DNA of 64,000 bases from NCBI RefSeq assembly GCF_000003605.2, contig NW_003122664.1:1-64000 (forward strand). The letters are read 5' to 3'. Positions 50,201 to 62,523 of the stretch are shown piece after piece (the first letter of the stretch is position 1; each line of letters opens with the position of its first letter). The notes under the pieces were generated by a model. It was not told where the DNA came from, did no database searches, and saw only the letters and a program-made list of their open reading frames with translations. The position numbers were made by a program, and so were the translations under genes. The DNA is from Saccoglossus kowalevskii (lineage: Eukaryota; Hemichordata; Enteropneusta; Harrimaniidae).

Positions 50201-53030
50201 GTATTCTCAATGCACACAGTGAACTGTGATGCAGTCACACTGTTCTGATGTTTGTATCCTCAATGCACACAGTGAACTGTGGTGTAGCAGTCACACTGCG
50301 CTGTTTGTATCCTCAATGCACACAATGAACTGTGGTGTAGCAGTCACACTGCGCTGTTTGTATCCTCAATGCACACAGTGAACTGTGGTGTAGCAGTCAC
50401 ACTGTGCCGATGTTATGTATTCTCAATGCACACAGTGAACTGTGGTGTAGCAGTCACACTGTTCTGATGTTTGGATCCTCAATGCACACAGTGAACTGTA
50501 GTGTAGCAGTCACACTGTGCTGATGTTTGTATCCTCAATGCGCAGTGAACTGTGTAGCAGTCACACTGTGCCGATGTTATGTATTCTCAATGCACACAGT
50601 GAACTGTGGTGCAGTCACACTGTGCTGATGTTTCTATTCTCAATGCAAACAGTGAACTATGGTGTAGCAGTCACACTGTGCCGATGTTATGTATCCACAA
50701 TGCACAGTGAACTATGGTGTAGCAGTCACACTGTGTCGATGTTATGTATTCTCAATGCACACAGTGAACTGTGGTGCAGTCACACTGTGCTAATGTTTCT
50801 ATTCTCAATGCACACAGTGAACTATGGTGTAGCAGTCACACTGTGCCGATGTTATGTATCCTCAATGCACACAGTGAACAATGGTGTAGCAGTCACTCTG
50901 TGTCGATGTTATGTATTCTCAATGCACACAATGAACTGTGGTGCAGTCACACTGTGCTAATGTTTCTATTCTCAATGCACACAGTAAACTATGGTGTAGC
51001 AGTCACACTGCGCCGATGTTGTGTATCCTCAATGCACACAGTGAACTTTGGTGTAGCAGTCACACTGTGCTTATGTTTGTTTTCTAAATGCACACAGTGA
51101 ACTGTGGTGTAGCAGTCACACTGTGCTGATGTTTGTATCCTCAATGCACAGTGAACTGTGGTGTAGCAGTCACAGTGTGCTGATGTTTGTATCCTCAATG
51201 CACACAGTGAAATTGTGGTGCATTCACACTGTGCTGATGTTTGTATTCTCAATGCACACAGTGAACTGTGGTGCAGCAGTCACACTGTGCTGATGTTTGT
51301 ATCGTCAATGCACACAGTGAAATTGTGGTGCATTCACACTGTGCTGATGTTTGTATTCTCAATGCACACAGTGAACTGTGGTGCAGCAGTCACACTGTGC
51401 TGATGTCTGTATCCTCAATGCACACAGTGAACTGTGGTGCAGTCACACTGTGCTGATGTTTGTATCCTCAATGCACACAGTGAACTGTGGTGCAGTCACA
51501 CTGTGCTGATGTTTTTATCCTCAATGCAGTGAACTGTGGTGTAGCAGTCACACTGTGCTGATGTTTCTATTCTCAATGCACACAGTGAACTGTGGTGTAG
51601 TAGTCACACTGTGTTGATGTTTGTATCCTCAATGCACACAGTGAACTGTGGTGTAGCAGTGACACTGTGTCGATGTTATGTATTCTCAATGCACACAGTG
51701 AACTGTGGTGTAGCAGTCACACTGTGCTGATGTTTCTATTCTCAATGCACACAGTGAACTGTGGTGTAGCAGTCACACTGTGTTGATGTTTGTATCCTCA
51801 ATGCACACATTGATCTGTGGTGTAGCAGTCACACTGTGTCGATGTTATGTATTCTCAATGCACACAGTGAACTGTGGTGTAGAAGTCTCACTGTGCTGAT
51901 GTTTGTATCCTCAATGCAGTAAACTGTGGTGTAGCAGTGACACTGTGCTGATGTTCCTATTCTCAAAGCACACAGTGAACTATGGTGCAGTCACAGTGTG
52001 CTGATGTTTGTATCCTCAATGAAGTGAACTGTGGTGTAGCAGTGACACTGTGCTGATGTTCCTATTCTCAAAGCACACAGTGAACTATGGTGCAGTCACA
52101 ATGTGCTGATGTTTCTATTCTCAATGCACAGTGAACTGTGGTGTAGCAGTCACACTGTGGTGATGTTTGTATCCCCAATGCAGAGTGAACTGTGGTGTAG
52201 CAGTCACACTGTGGTGATGTTTGTATCCTCAATGTACACAGTGAACTGTGGTGTAGCAGTCACACTGAGCTGATGTTTTGTATTCTCAATGCACACAGTA
52301 AACTGTGGTGCAGTCACACAGTGCTGATGTTTCTATTCTCAATGCACACAGTGAACTGTGGTGTAACAGTCACAATGTGCTGATGTTTGTATTCTCAAAG
52401 CACACAGTGAACTGTGGTGCAGTCACAACTGTGCAGATGTTTCTATTCTCAATGCACACAGTGAACTGTGGTGCAGTCACACTGTGCTGATGTTTGTATC
52501 CTCAATGCACACAGTGAACTGTGGTGTAGCAGTCACACTGTGCTGATGTTTGTATTCTCAATGCACACAGTAAACTGTGGTGCAGTCACACAGTGCTGAT
52601 GTTTCTATTCTCAATGCACACAGTGAAATTTTGGTGCAGTCACACTGTGCTGTTTGTATTCTCGATGCACACAGTGAACTGTGGTGCAGTCACACTGTGC
52701 TGATGTTTGTATTCTCAATGCACACAGTGAACTATGGTGCAGTCACACTGTGCTGATGTTTCTATTCTCAATGCACACAGTAAACTGTGGTGCAGTCACA
52801 CTGTGCTGATGTTTCTATTCTCAATGCACACAGTGAACTATGGTGTAGCAGTCACACTGTGCCGATGTTATGTATTCTCAATGCACACAGTGAACTGTGG
52901 TACAGTCACACTGTGCTGATGTTTGTATCCTCAATGCACACAGTGAACTGTGGTGTAGCAGTCACACTGTGCTGATGTTTGTATTCTCAATGCACATAGT
53001 GAACTGTGGTGTAGCAGTCACACTGTGGTG
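50201..53030 (+). repeat. Blocks B, C, D and E, colinear copy of 1.95-5.06 kb
   Basis: Offset is 48,243 at 2274, 47,911 after the 332-bp duplication that only the left copy has, and 47,965 after one extra 53-bp monomer at about 52690. Rare variants are shared, for example GTCTGTATCC, GTTTTTATCC, CAATGAAGTG and CTCGATGC. Breaks off near 53025, where the left copy moves into block F. Confidence 0.9.
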
Positions 53031-54028
53031 ATGTTTGTATCCTCAATGCACACAGTGAACTGTGGTGTAGCAGTCACACTGCGCTGTTTGTATCCTCAAT
53101 GCACCCAGTGAACTGTGGTGTAGCAGTCACACTGTGCCGATGTTATGTATTCTCAATGCACACAGTGAACTGTGGTGCAGTCACACTGTGCTGATGTTTC
53201 TATTCTCAATGCACACAGTGAACTATGGTGTAGCAGTCACACTGTGGTGATGTGTGGATCCTCAATGCACACAGTGAACTGTGGTGTAGCAGGCACACAG
53301 TGAACTGTAGTGTAGCAGTCACACTGTGCTGATGTTTGTATCCTCAATGCACACAGTGAACTATGGTGTAGCAGTCACACTGTGTCGATGTTATGTATTC
53401 TCAAAGCCGACAGTAAACTGTGTAGCAGTCACACTGTGCTGATGTTTGTATTCTCAATGCACACAGTAAACTGTGGTGCAGTCACACAGTGCTGATGTTT
53501 CTATTCTCAATGCACACAGTGAAATTTTGGTGCAGTCACACTGTGCTGTTTGTATTCTCAATGCACACAGTGAACTGTGGTGCAGTCACACAGTGCTGAT
53601 GTTTCTATTCTCAATGCACACAGTAAACTGTGGTGCAGTCACACTGTGCTGATGTTTCTATTCTCAATGCACACAATGAACTATGGTGTAGCAGTCACAC
53701 TGTGCCGATGTTATGTATTCTCAATGCACACAGTGAACTGTGATGCAGTCACACTGTTCTGATGTTTGTATCCTCAATGCACACAGTGAACTGTGGTGTA
53801 GCAGTCACACTGCGCTGTTTGTATCCTCAATGCACACAAAGAACTGTGGTGTAGCAATCACACTGCGCTGTTTGTATCCTCAATGCACACAGTGAACTGT
53901 GGTGTAGCAGTCACACTGTGCCGATGTTATGTATTTTCAATGCACACAGTGAACTGTGGTGCAGTCACACTGTGCTGATGTTTCTATTCTCAATGCACAC
54001 AGTGAACTATGGTGTAGCAGTCACACTG
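53031..54028 (+). repeat. B monomers
   Basis: CACCCAGTG, GTGTGGATCC after TGTGGTGATG, half-monomer, AAAGCCGACAG near 53401, GAAATTTTGG/TGCTGTTTG, and TGCGCTGTTTG pair with CACACAAAGAAC at 53835. Close to 26100-26800. GTATTTTCAATG near 53932 is private. Confidence 0.84.
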
Positions 54029-56920
54029 TGCTGATGTGTGGATCCTCAATGCACACAGTGAACTGTGGTGTAGCAGGCACACAGTGAACTGTAGTGTAGC
54101 AGTCACACTGTGCTGATGTTTGTATCCTCAATGCACACAGTGAACTATGGTGTAGCAGTCACACTGTGCTGATGTTTGGATCCTCAATGCACATAGTGAA
54201 CTGTGGTGCAGCAGTCACACTGTGTTGATGTTTGTATCCTCAATGCACACAGTGAACTGTGGTGTAGCAGTCACACTGTGCTGATGTTTGTATCCTCAAT
54301 GCACACAGTGAACTGTAGTGTAGCAGTCACACTGTGTTGATGTTTGTATCCTCAATGCACACAGTGAACTGTGGTGTAGCAGTCACAATGTGTTGATGTT
54401 TGTATCCTCAATGCACACAGTGAACTGTGGTGTAGCAGTCACACTGTTCTGATGTTTGGATCCTCAATGCACACAGTGAACTGTAGTGTAGCAGTCACAC
54501 TGTGCTGATGTTTGTATCCTCAATGCACAGTGAACTGTGTAGCAGTCACACTGTGCCGATGTTATGTATTCTCAATGCACACAGTGAACTGTGGTGCAGT
54601 CACACTGTGCTGATGTTTCTATTCTCAATGCACACAGTGAACTATGGTGTAGCAGTCACACTGTGCCGATGTTATGTATCCACAATGCACAGTGAACTAT
54701 GGTGTAGCAGTCAAACTGTGTCGATGTTATGTATTCTCAATGCACACAGTGAACTGTGGTGCAGTCACACTGTGCTAATGTTTCTATTCTCAATGCACAC
54801 AGTGAACTATGGTGTAGCTGTCACACTGTGCCGATGTTATGTATCCACAATGCACACAGTGAACAATGGTGTAGCAGTCACTCTGTGTCGATGTTATGTA
54901 TTCTCAATGCACACAGTGAACTGTGGTGCAGTCACACTGTGCTAATGTTTCTATTCTCAATGCACACAGTAAACTATGGTGTAGCAGTCACACTGTGCCG
55001 ATGTTGTGTATCCTCAATGCACACAGAGAACTTTGGTGTAGCAGTCACACTGTGCTTATGTTTGTTTTCTAAATGCACACAGTGAACTGTGGTGTAGCAG
55101 TCACACTGTGCTGATGTTTGTATCCTCAATGCACAGTGAACTGTGGTGTAGCAGTCACAGTGTGCTGATGTTTGTATCCTCAATGCACACAGTGAAATTG
55201 TGGTGCATTCACACTGTGCTGATGTTTGTATTCTCAATGCACACAGTGAACTGTGGTGCAGCAGTCACACTGTGCTGATGTTTGTATCCTCAATGCACAC
55301 AGTGAAATTGTGGTGCATTCACACTGTGCTGATGTTTGTATTCTCAATGCACACAGTGAACTGTGGTGCAGCAGTCACACTGTGCTGATGTCTGTATCCT
55401 CAATGCACACAGTGAACTGTGGTGCAGTCACACTGTGCTGATGTTTGTATCCTCAATGCACACAGTGAAATTGTGGTGCATTCACACTGTGCTGATGTTT
55501 GTATTCTCAATGCACACAGTGAACTGTAGTGTAGCAGTCACACTGTGCCGATGTTGTGTATCCTCAATGCACACAGTGAACTTTGGTGTAGCAGTCACAC
55601 TGTGCTTATGTTTGTATCCTCAATGCACAGTGAACTGTGGTGTAGCAGTCACAGTGTGCTGATGTTTGTATCCTCAATGCACACAGTGAAATTGTGGTGC
55701 ATTCACACTGTGCTGATGTTTGTATTCTCAATGCACACAGTGAACTGTGGTGCAGCAGTCACACTGTGCTGATGTTTGTATCCTCAATGCACACAGTGAA
55801 CTGTGGTGCAGTCACACTGTGCTGATGTTTGTATCCTCAATGCACACAGTGAAATTGTGGTGCATTCACACTGTGCTGATGTTTGTATTCTCAATGCACA
55901 CAGTGAACTGTGGTGCAGCAGTCACACTGTGCTGATGTTTGTATCCTCAATGCACAGTGAACTGTGGTGTAGCAGTCACAGTGTGCTGATGTTTGTATTC
56001 TCAATGCACACAATGATCTGTGGTGCAGCAGTCACACTGTGCTGATGTTTGTATCCTCAATGCACACAGTGAACTGTGGTGTAGCAGTCACACAGTGCTG
56101 ATGTTTGTATTCTCAATGCACACTGAACTGTGGTGTAGCAGGCACACAGTGAACTGTAGTGTAGCAGTCACACTGTGCTGATGTTTGTATCCTCAATGCA
56201 CACAGTGAACTATGGTGTAGTAGTCACACTGTGTCGATGTTATGTATTCTCAAAGCCGACAGTAAACTGTGGTGCAGTCACACTGTGCTGATGTTTGGAT
56301 CCTCAATGCGCACGGTGAACTGTGGAGTAGCAGTCACACTGTGCTGATGTTTGGATCCTCAATGCACATAGTGAACTGTGGTGCAGTCACACTGTGCTGA
56401 TGTTTGTATCCTCAATGCACACAGTGAACTGTGGTGCAGTCACTCTGTGCTGATGTTTGTATTCTCAATGCACACAGTGAACTGTGGTGCAGCAGTCACA
56501 CTGTGCTGATGTTTGTATCCTCAATGCACAGTGAACTGTGGTGTAGCAGTCACACTGTGCTGATATTTGTATCCTCAATACACAGTGAACTGTGGTGTAG
56601 CAGTCACACTGTGCTGATGTTTGTATCCTCAATGCACACAGTGAACTGTGGTGCAGTCACACTGTGCTGATGTTTGTATCCTCAATGCACAGTGAACTGT
56701 GGTGTAGCAGTCACACTGTGCTGATGTTTGTATCCTCAATACACAGTGAACTGTGGTGTAGCAGTCACACTGCGCTGTTTGTATCCTCAATGCACACAGT
56801 GAACTGTGGAGTAGCAGTCACACTGTGCCGATGTTATGTATTCTCAATGCACACAGTGAACTATGGTGTAGCAGTCACACTGTGCTTATGTTTGTTTTCT
56901 AAATGCACACAGTGAACTGT
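54029..56920 (+). repeat. Block J then copy of 8.7-11.2 kb
   Basis: J copy 4 at 54029-54500. Then 54300-56920 follows 8700-11207 at offset 45,599, changing to 45,766 where the left copy lacks 167 bp, then 45,764 and 45,708. Includes C cassette, G steps and block A copy 5 (with AAAGCCGACAG near 56251). Private changes include GTAGCTGTC and CACAGAGAACTTTGG. Confidence 0.88.
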
Positions 56921-57500
56921 GGTGTAGCAGTCACACTGTGCTGATGTTTCTATTCTCAATGCACACAGTGAACTGTGGTGTAGCAGTCACACTGTGCCGA
57001 TGTTATGTATTCTCAATGCACACAGTGAACTGTGGTGCAGTCACACTGTGCTGATGTTTCTATTCTCAATGCACACAGTGAACTATGGTGTAGCAGTCAC
57101 ACTGTGCTGATGTGTGGATCCTCAATGCACACAGTGAACTGTGGTGTAGCAGGCACACAGTGAACTGTAGTGTAGCAGTCACACTGTGTCGATGTTTGTA
57201 TCCTCAATGCACACAGTGAACTATGGTGTAGCAGTCTCACTGTGCTGATGTTATGTATTCTGAAAGCCGACAGTAAACTGTGTAGCAGTGACACTGTGAT
57301 GTTTGTATTCTCAATGCACAGTGAACTGTGGTGTAGCAGTCACAGTGTGCTGATGTTTGTATTCTCAATGCACACAGTGAACTGTAGAGTAGCAGTGACA
57401 CTGTGCTGATGTTTGTATTCTCAATGCACACAGTGAACTGCGGTGCAGTCACAATGTGCTGATGTTTGTATTCTCAATGCACACAGTGAACTGTGGTGTA
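56921..57500 (+). repeat. B monomers, divergent marker copy
   Basis: GTGTGGATCC, half-monomer, TGTGTCGATGTTTG, CAGTCTCACTG, then CTGAAAGCCGACAG at 57260 with CAGTGACACTGTGATG. 57300-57440 resembles 58801-58930 (ACTGTAGAGTAG in both). More base changes than in the 58-62 kb copies. Confidence 0.82.
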
Positions 57501-58440
57501 GCATTCACACTGTGGTGATGTTTGTATTCTCAATGCACACAGTGAACTGTGGTGTAGCAGTCACACTGTGGTGATGTTTGTATCCTCAATGTACACAGTG
57601 AACTGTGGTGTAGCAGTCACACTGAGCTGATGTTTTGTATTCTCAATGCACACAGTAAACTGTGGTGCAGTCACACAGTGCTGATGTTTCTATTCTCAAT
57701 GCACACAGTGAACTGTGGTGTAACAGTCACAATGTGCTGATGTTTGTATTCTCAAAGCACACAGTGAACTGTGGTGCAGTCACAACTGTGCAGATGTTTC
57801 TATTCTCAATGCACACAGTGAACTGTGGTGCAGTCACACTGTGCTGATGTTTGTATCCTCAATGCACACAGTGAACTGTGGTGTAGCAGTCACACTGTGC
57901 TGATGTTTGTATTCTCAATGCACACAGTAAACTGTGGTGCAGTCACACAGTGCTGATGTTTCTATTCTCAATGCACACAGTGAAATTTTGGTGCAGTCAC
58001 ACTGTGCTGTTTGTATTCTCGATGCACACAGTGAACTGTGGTGCAGTCACACTGTGCTGATGTTTGTTTTCTCAATGCACACAGTGAACTATGGTGCAGT
58101 CACACTGTGCTGATGTTTCTATTCTCAATGCACACAGTAAACTGTGGTGCAGTCACACTGTGCTGATGTTTCTATTCTCAATGCACACAGTGAACTATGG
58201 TGTAGCAGTCACACTGTGCCGATGTTATGTATTCTCAATGCACACAGTGAACTGTGGTACAGTCACACTGTGCTGATGTTTGTATCCTCAATGCACACAG
58301 TGAACTGTGGTGTAGCAGTCACACTGTGCTGATGTTTGTATTCTCAATGCACATAGTGAACTGTGGTGTAGCAGTCACACTGTGGTGATGTTTGTATCCT
58401 CAATGCACACAGTGAACTGTGGTGTAGCAGTCACACTGCG
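57501..58440 (+). repeat. Block E, copy near 57.6 kb
   Basis: 57580-58430 matches 4310-5060 and 52220-53030, including GATGTTTTGTATTC, GTAACAG, CACAACTGTGCAG, CTCGATGC and GTTTTCTCAATG (shared with 33250). It carries the extra 53-bp monomer seen at 52.7 kb. Confidence 0.86.
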
Positions 58441-61400
58441 CTGTTTGTATCCTCAATGCACCCAGTGAACTGTGGTGTAGCAGTCACACTGTGCCGATGT
58501 TATGTATTCTCAATGCACACAGTGAACTGTGGTGCAGTCACACTGTGCTGATGTTTCTATTCTCAATGCACACAGTGAACTATGGTGTAGCAGTCACACT
58601 GTGCTGATGTGTGGATCCTCAATGCACACAGTGAACTGTGGTGTAGCAGGCACACAGTGAACTGTAGTGTAGCAGTCACACTGCTCTGATGTTTGTATCC
58701 TCAATGCACACAGTGAACTATGGTGTAGCAGTCACACTGTGTCGATGTTATGTATTCTGAAAGCCGACAGTAAACTGTGTAGCAGTCACACTGTGATGTT
58801 TGTATTCTCAATGCACAGTGAACTGTGGTGTAGCAGTCACAGTGTGCTGATGTTTGTATTCTCAATGCACACAGTGAACTGTAGAGTAGCAGTCACACTG
58901 TGCTGATGTTTGTATCCTCAATGCACACAGTGAACTGCGGTGTAGCAGTCACACTGTGCTGATGTTTGTATTCTCAATGCACATAGTGAACTGTGGTGTA
59001 GCAGTCACACTGTGGTGATGTTTGTATCCTCAATGCACACAGTGAACTGTGGTGTAGCAGTCACACTGCGCTGTTTGTATCCTCAATGCACCCAGTGAAC
59101 TGTGGTGTAGCAGTCACACTGTGCCGATGTTATGTATTCTCAATGCACACAGTGAAATTGTGGTGCAGTCACACTGTGCTGATGTTTCTATTCTCAATGC
59201 ACACAGTGAACTATGGTGTAGCAGTCACACTGTGCTGATGTGTGGATCCTCAATGCACACAGTGAACTGTGGTGTAGCAGGCACACAGTGAACTGTAGTG
59301 TAGCAGTCACACTGCTCTGATGTTTGTATCCTCAATGCACACAGTGAACTATGGTGTAGCAGTCACACTGTGTCGATGTTATGTATTCTGAAAGCCGACA
59401 GTAAACTGTGTAGCAGTCACACTGTGATGTTTGTATTCTCAATGCACACAGTAAACTGTGGTGCAGTCACACAGTGCTGATGTTTCTATTCTCAATGCAC
59501 ACAGTGAAATTTTGGTGCAGTCACACTGTGCTGTTTGTATTCTCAATGCACACAGTGAACTGTGGTGCAGTCATACTGTGCTGATGTTTGTATTCTCAAT
59601 GCACACAGTGAACAATGGTGCAGTCACACTGTGCTGATGTTTCTATTCTCAATGCACACAGTAAACTGTGGTGCAGTCACACAGTGCTGATGTTTCTATT
59701 CTCAATGCACACAGGGAAATTTTGGTGCAGTCACACTGTGCTGTTTGTATTCTCAATGCACACAGTTAACTGTGGTGCAGTCACACTGTGCTGATGTTTG
59801 TATTCTCAATGCACACAGTGAACTATGGTGCAGTCACACTGTGCTGATGTTTCTATTCTCAATGCACACAGTGAACTATGGTGTAGCAGTCACACTGTGC
59901 CGATGTTATGTATTCTCAATGCACACAGTGAACTGTGGTGCAGTCACACTGTGCTGATGTTTGTATCCTCAATGCACACAGTGAACTGTGGTGTAGCAGT
60001 CACACTGTGCTGATGTTTGTATTCTCAATGCACATAGTGAACTGTGGTGTAGCAGTCACACTGTGGTGATGTTTGTATCCTCAATGCACACAGTGAACTG
60101 TGGTGTAGCAGTCACACTGCGCTGTTTGTATCCTCAATGCACCCAGTGAACTGTGGTGTAGCAGTCACACTGTGCCGATGTTATGTATTCTCAATGCACA
60201 CAGTGAACTGTGGTGCAGTCACACTGTGCTGATGTTTCTATTCTCAATGCACACAGTGAACTATGGTGTAGCAGTCACACTGTGCTGATGTGTGGATCCT
60301 CAATGCACACAGTGAACTGTGGTGCAGCAGGCACACAGTGAACTGTAGTGTAGCAGTCACACTGCTCTGATGTTTGTATCCTCAATGCACACAGTGAACT
60401 ATGGTGTAGCAGTCACACTGTGTCGATGTTATGTATTCTGAAAGCCGACAGTAAACTGTGTAGCAGTCACACTGTGATGTTTGTATTCTCAATGCACACA
60501 GTAAACTGTGGTGCAGTCACACAGTACTGATGTTTCTATTCTCAATGCACACAGTGAAATTTTGGTGCAGTCACACTGTGCTGTTTGTATTCTCAATGCA
60601 CACAGTGAACTGTGGTGCAGTCATACTGTGCTGATGTTTGTATTCTCAATGCACACAGTGAACTATGGTGCAGTCACACTGTGCTGATGTTTCTATTCTC
60701 AATGCACACAGTAAACTGTGGTGCAGTCACACAGTGCTGATGTTTCTATTCTCAATGCACACAGTGAACTGTGGTGTAACAGTCACAATGTGCTGATGTT
60801 TGTATTCTCAAAGCACACAGTGAACTGTGGTGCAGTCGCACTGTGCAGATGTTTCTATTCTCAATGCACACAGTGAACTGTGGTGCAGTCACACTGTGCT
60901 GATGTTTGTATCCTCAATGCACACAGTGAACTGTGGTGTAGCAGTCACACTGTGCTGATGTTTGTATTCTCAATGCACACAGTAAACTGTGGTGCAGTCA
61001 CACAGTGCTGATGTTTCTATTCTCAATGCACACAGGGAAATGTTGGTGCAGTCACACTGTGCTGTTTGTATTCTCAATGCACACAGTGAACTGTGGTGCA
61101 GTCACACTGTGCTGATGTTTGTATTCTCAATGCACACAGTGAACTATGGTGCAGTCACACTGTGCTGATGTTTCTATTCTCAATGCACACAGTAAACTGT
61201 GGTGCAGTCACACAGTGCTGATGTTTCTATTCTCAATGCACACAGGGAAATTTTGGTGCAGTCACACTGTGCTGTTTGTATTCTCAATGCACACAGTTAA
61301 CTGTGGTGCAGTCACACTGTGCTGATGTTTGTATTCTCAATGCACACAGTGAACTATGGTGCAGTCACACTGTGCTGATGTTTCTATTCTCAATGCACAC

Positions 61401-62523
61401 AGTGAACTATGGTGTAGCAGTCACACTGTGCCGATGTTATGTATTCTCAATGCACACAGTGAACTGTGGTGCAGTCACACTGTGCTGATGTTTGTATCCT
61501 CAATGCACACAGTGAACTGTGGTGTAGCAGTCACACTGTGCTGATGTTTGTATTCTCAATGCACATAGTGAACTGTGGTGTAGCAGTCACACTGTGGTGA
61601 TGTTTGTATCCTCAATGCACACAGTGAACTGTGGTGTAGCAGTCACACTGCGCTGTTTGTATCCTCAATGCACCCAGTGAACTGTGGTGTAGCAGTCACA
61701 CTGTTCCGATGTTATGTATTCTCAATGCACACAGTGAACTGTGGTGCAGTCACACTGTGCTGATGTTTCTATTCTCAATGCACACAGTGAACTATGGTGT
61801 AGCAGTCACACTGTGCTGATGTGTGGATCCTCAATGCACACAGTGAACTGTGGTGTAGCAGGCACACAGTGAACTGTAGTGTAGCAGTCACACTGCTCTG
61901 ATGTTTGTATCCTCAATGCACACAGTGAACTATGGTGTAGCAGTCACACTGTGTCGATGTTATGTATTCTGAAAGCCGACAGTAAACTGTGTAGCAGTCA
62001 CACTGTGATGTTTGTATTCTCAATGCACACAGTAAACTGTGGTGCAGTCACACAGTGCTGATGTTTCTATTCTCAATGCACACAGTGAAATTTTGGTGCA
62101 GTCACACTGTGCTGTTTGTATTCTCAATGCACACAGTGAACTGTGGTGCATTCATACTGTGCTGATGTTTGTATTCTCAATGCACACAGTGAACTATGGT
62201 GCAGTCACACTGTGCTGATGTTTCTATTCTCAATGCACACAGTAAACTGTAGTGTAGCAGTCACACTGTGCTGATGTTTGTATCCTCAATGCACACAGTG
62301 AACTGTGGTGTAGCAGTCACACTGTGCCGATGTTATGTATTCTCAATGCACACAGTGAACTGTGATGCAGTCACACTGTGCTGATGTTTGTATCCTCAAT
62401 GCACACAGTGAACTGTGGTGTAGCAGTCACACTGCGCTGTTTGTATCCTCAATGCACACAATGAACTGTGGTGTAGCAGTCACACTGCGCTGTTTGTATC
62501 CTCAATGCACACAGTGAACTGTG
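58441..62523 (+). repeat. Run of B/E higher-order units, 630, 1,050 and 1,531 bp
   Basis: The marker CTGAAAGCCGACAG lies at 58758, 59388, 60438 and 61969, giving steps of 630, 1,050 and 1,531 bp. CACCCAGTG lies at 58459, 59089, 60139 and 61670 with the same steps. 59745-60480 repeats at 61276-62011. The longest unit contains an inserted E segment (GTAACAG, GTCGCACTGTGCAGATG) at 60770-60870. Confidence 0.88.
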
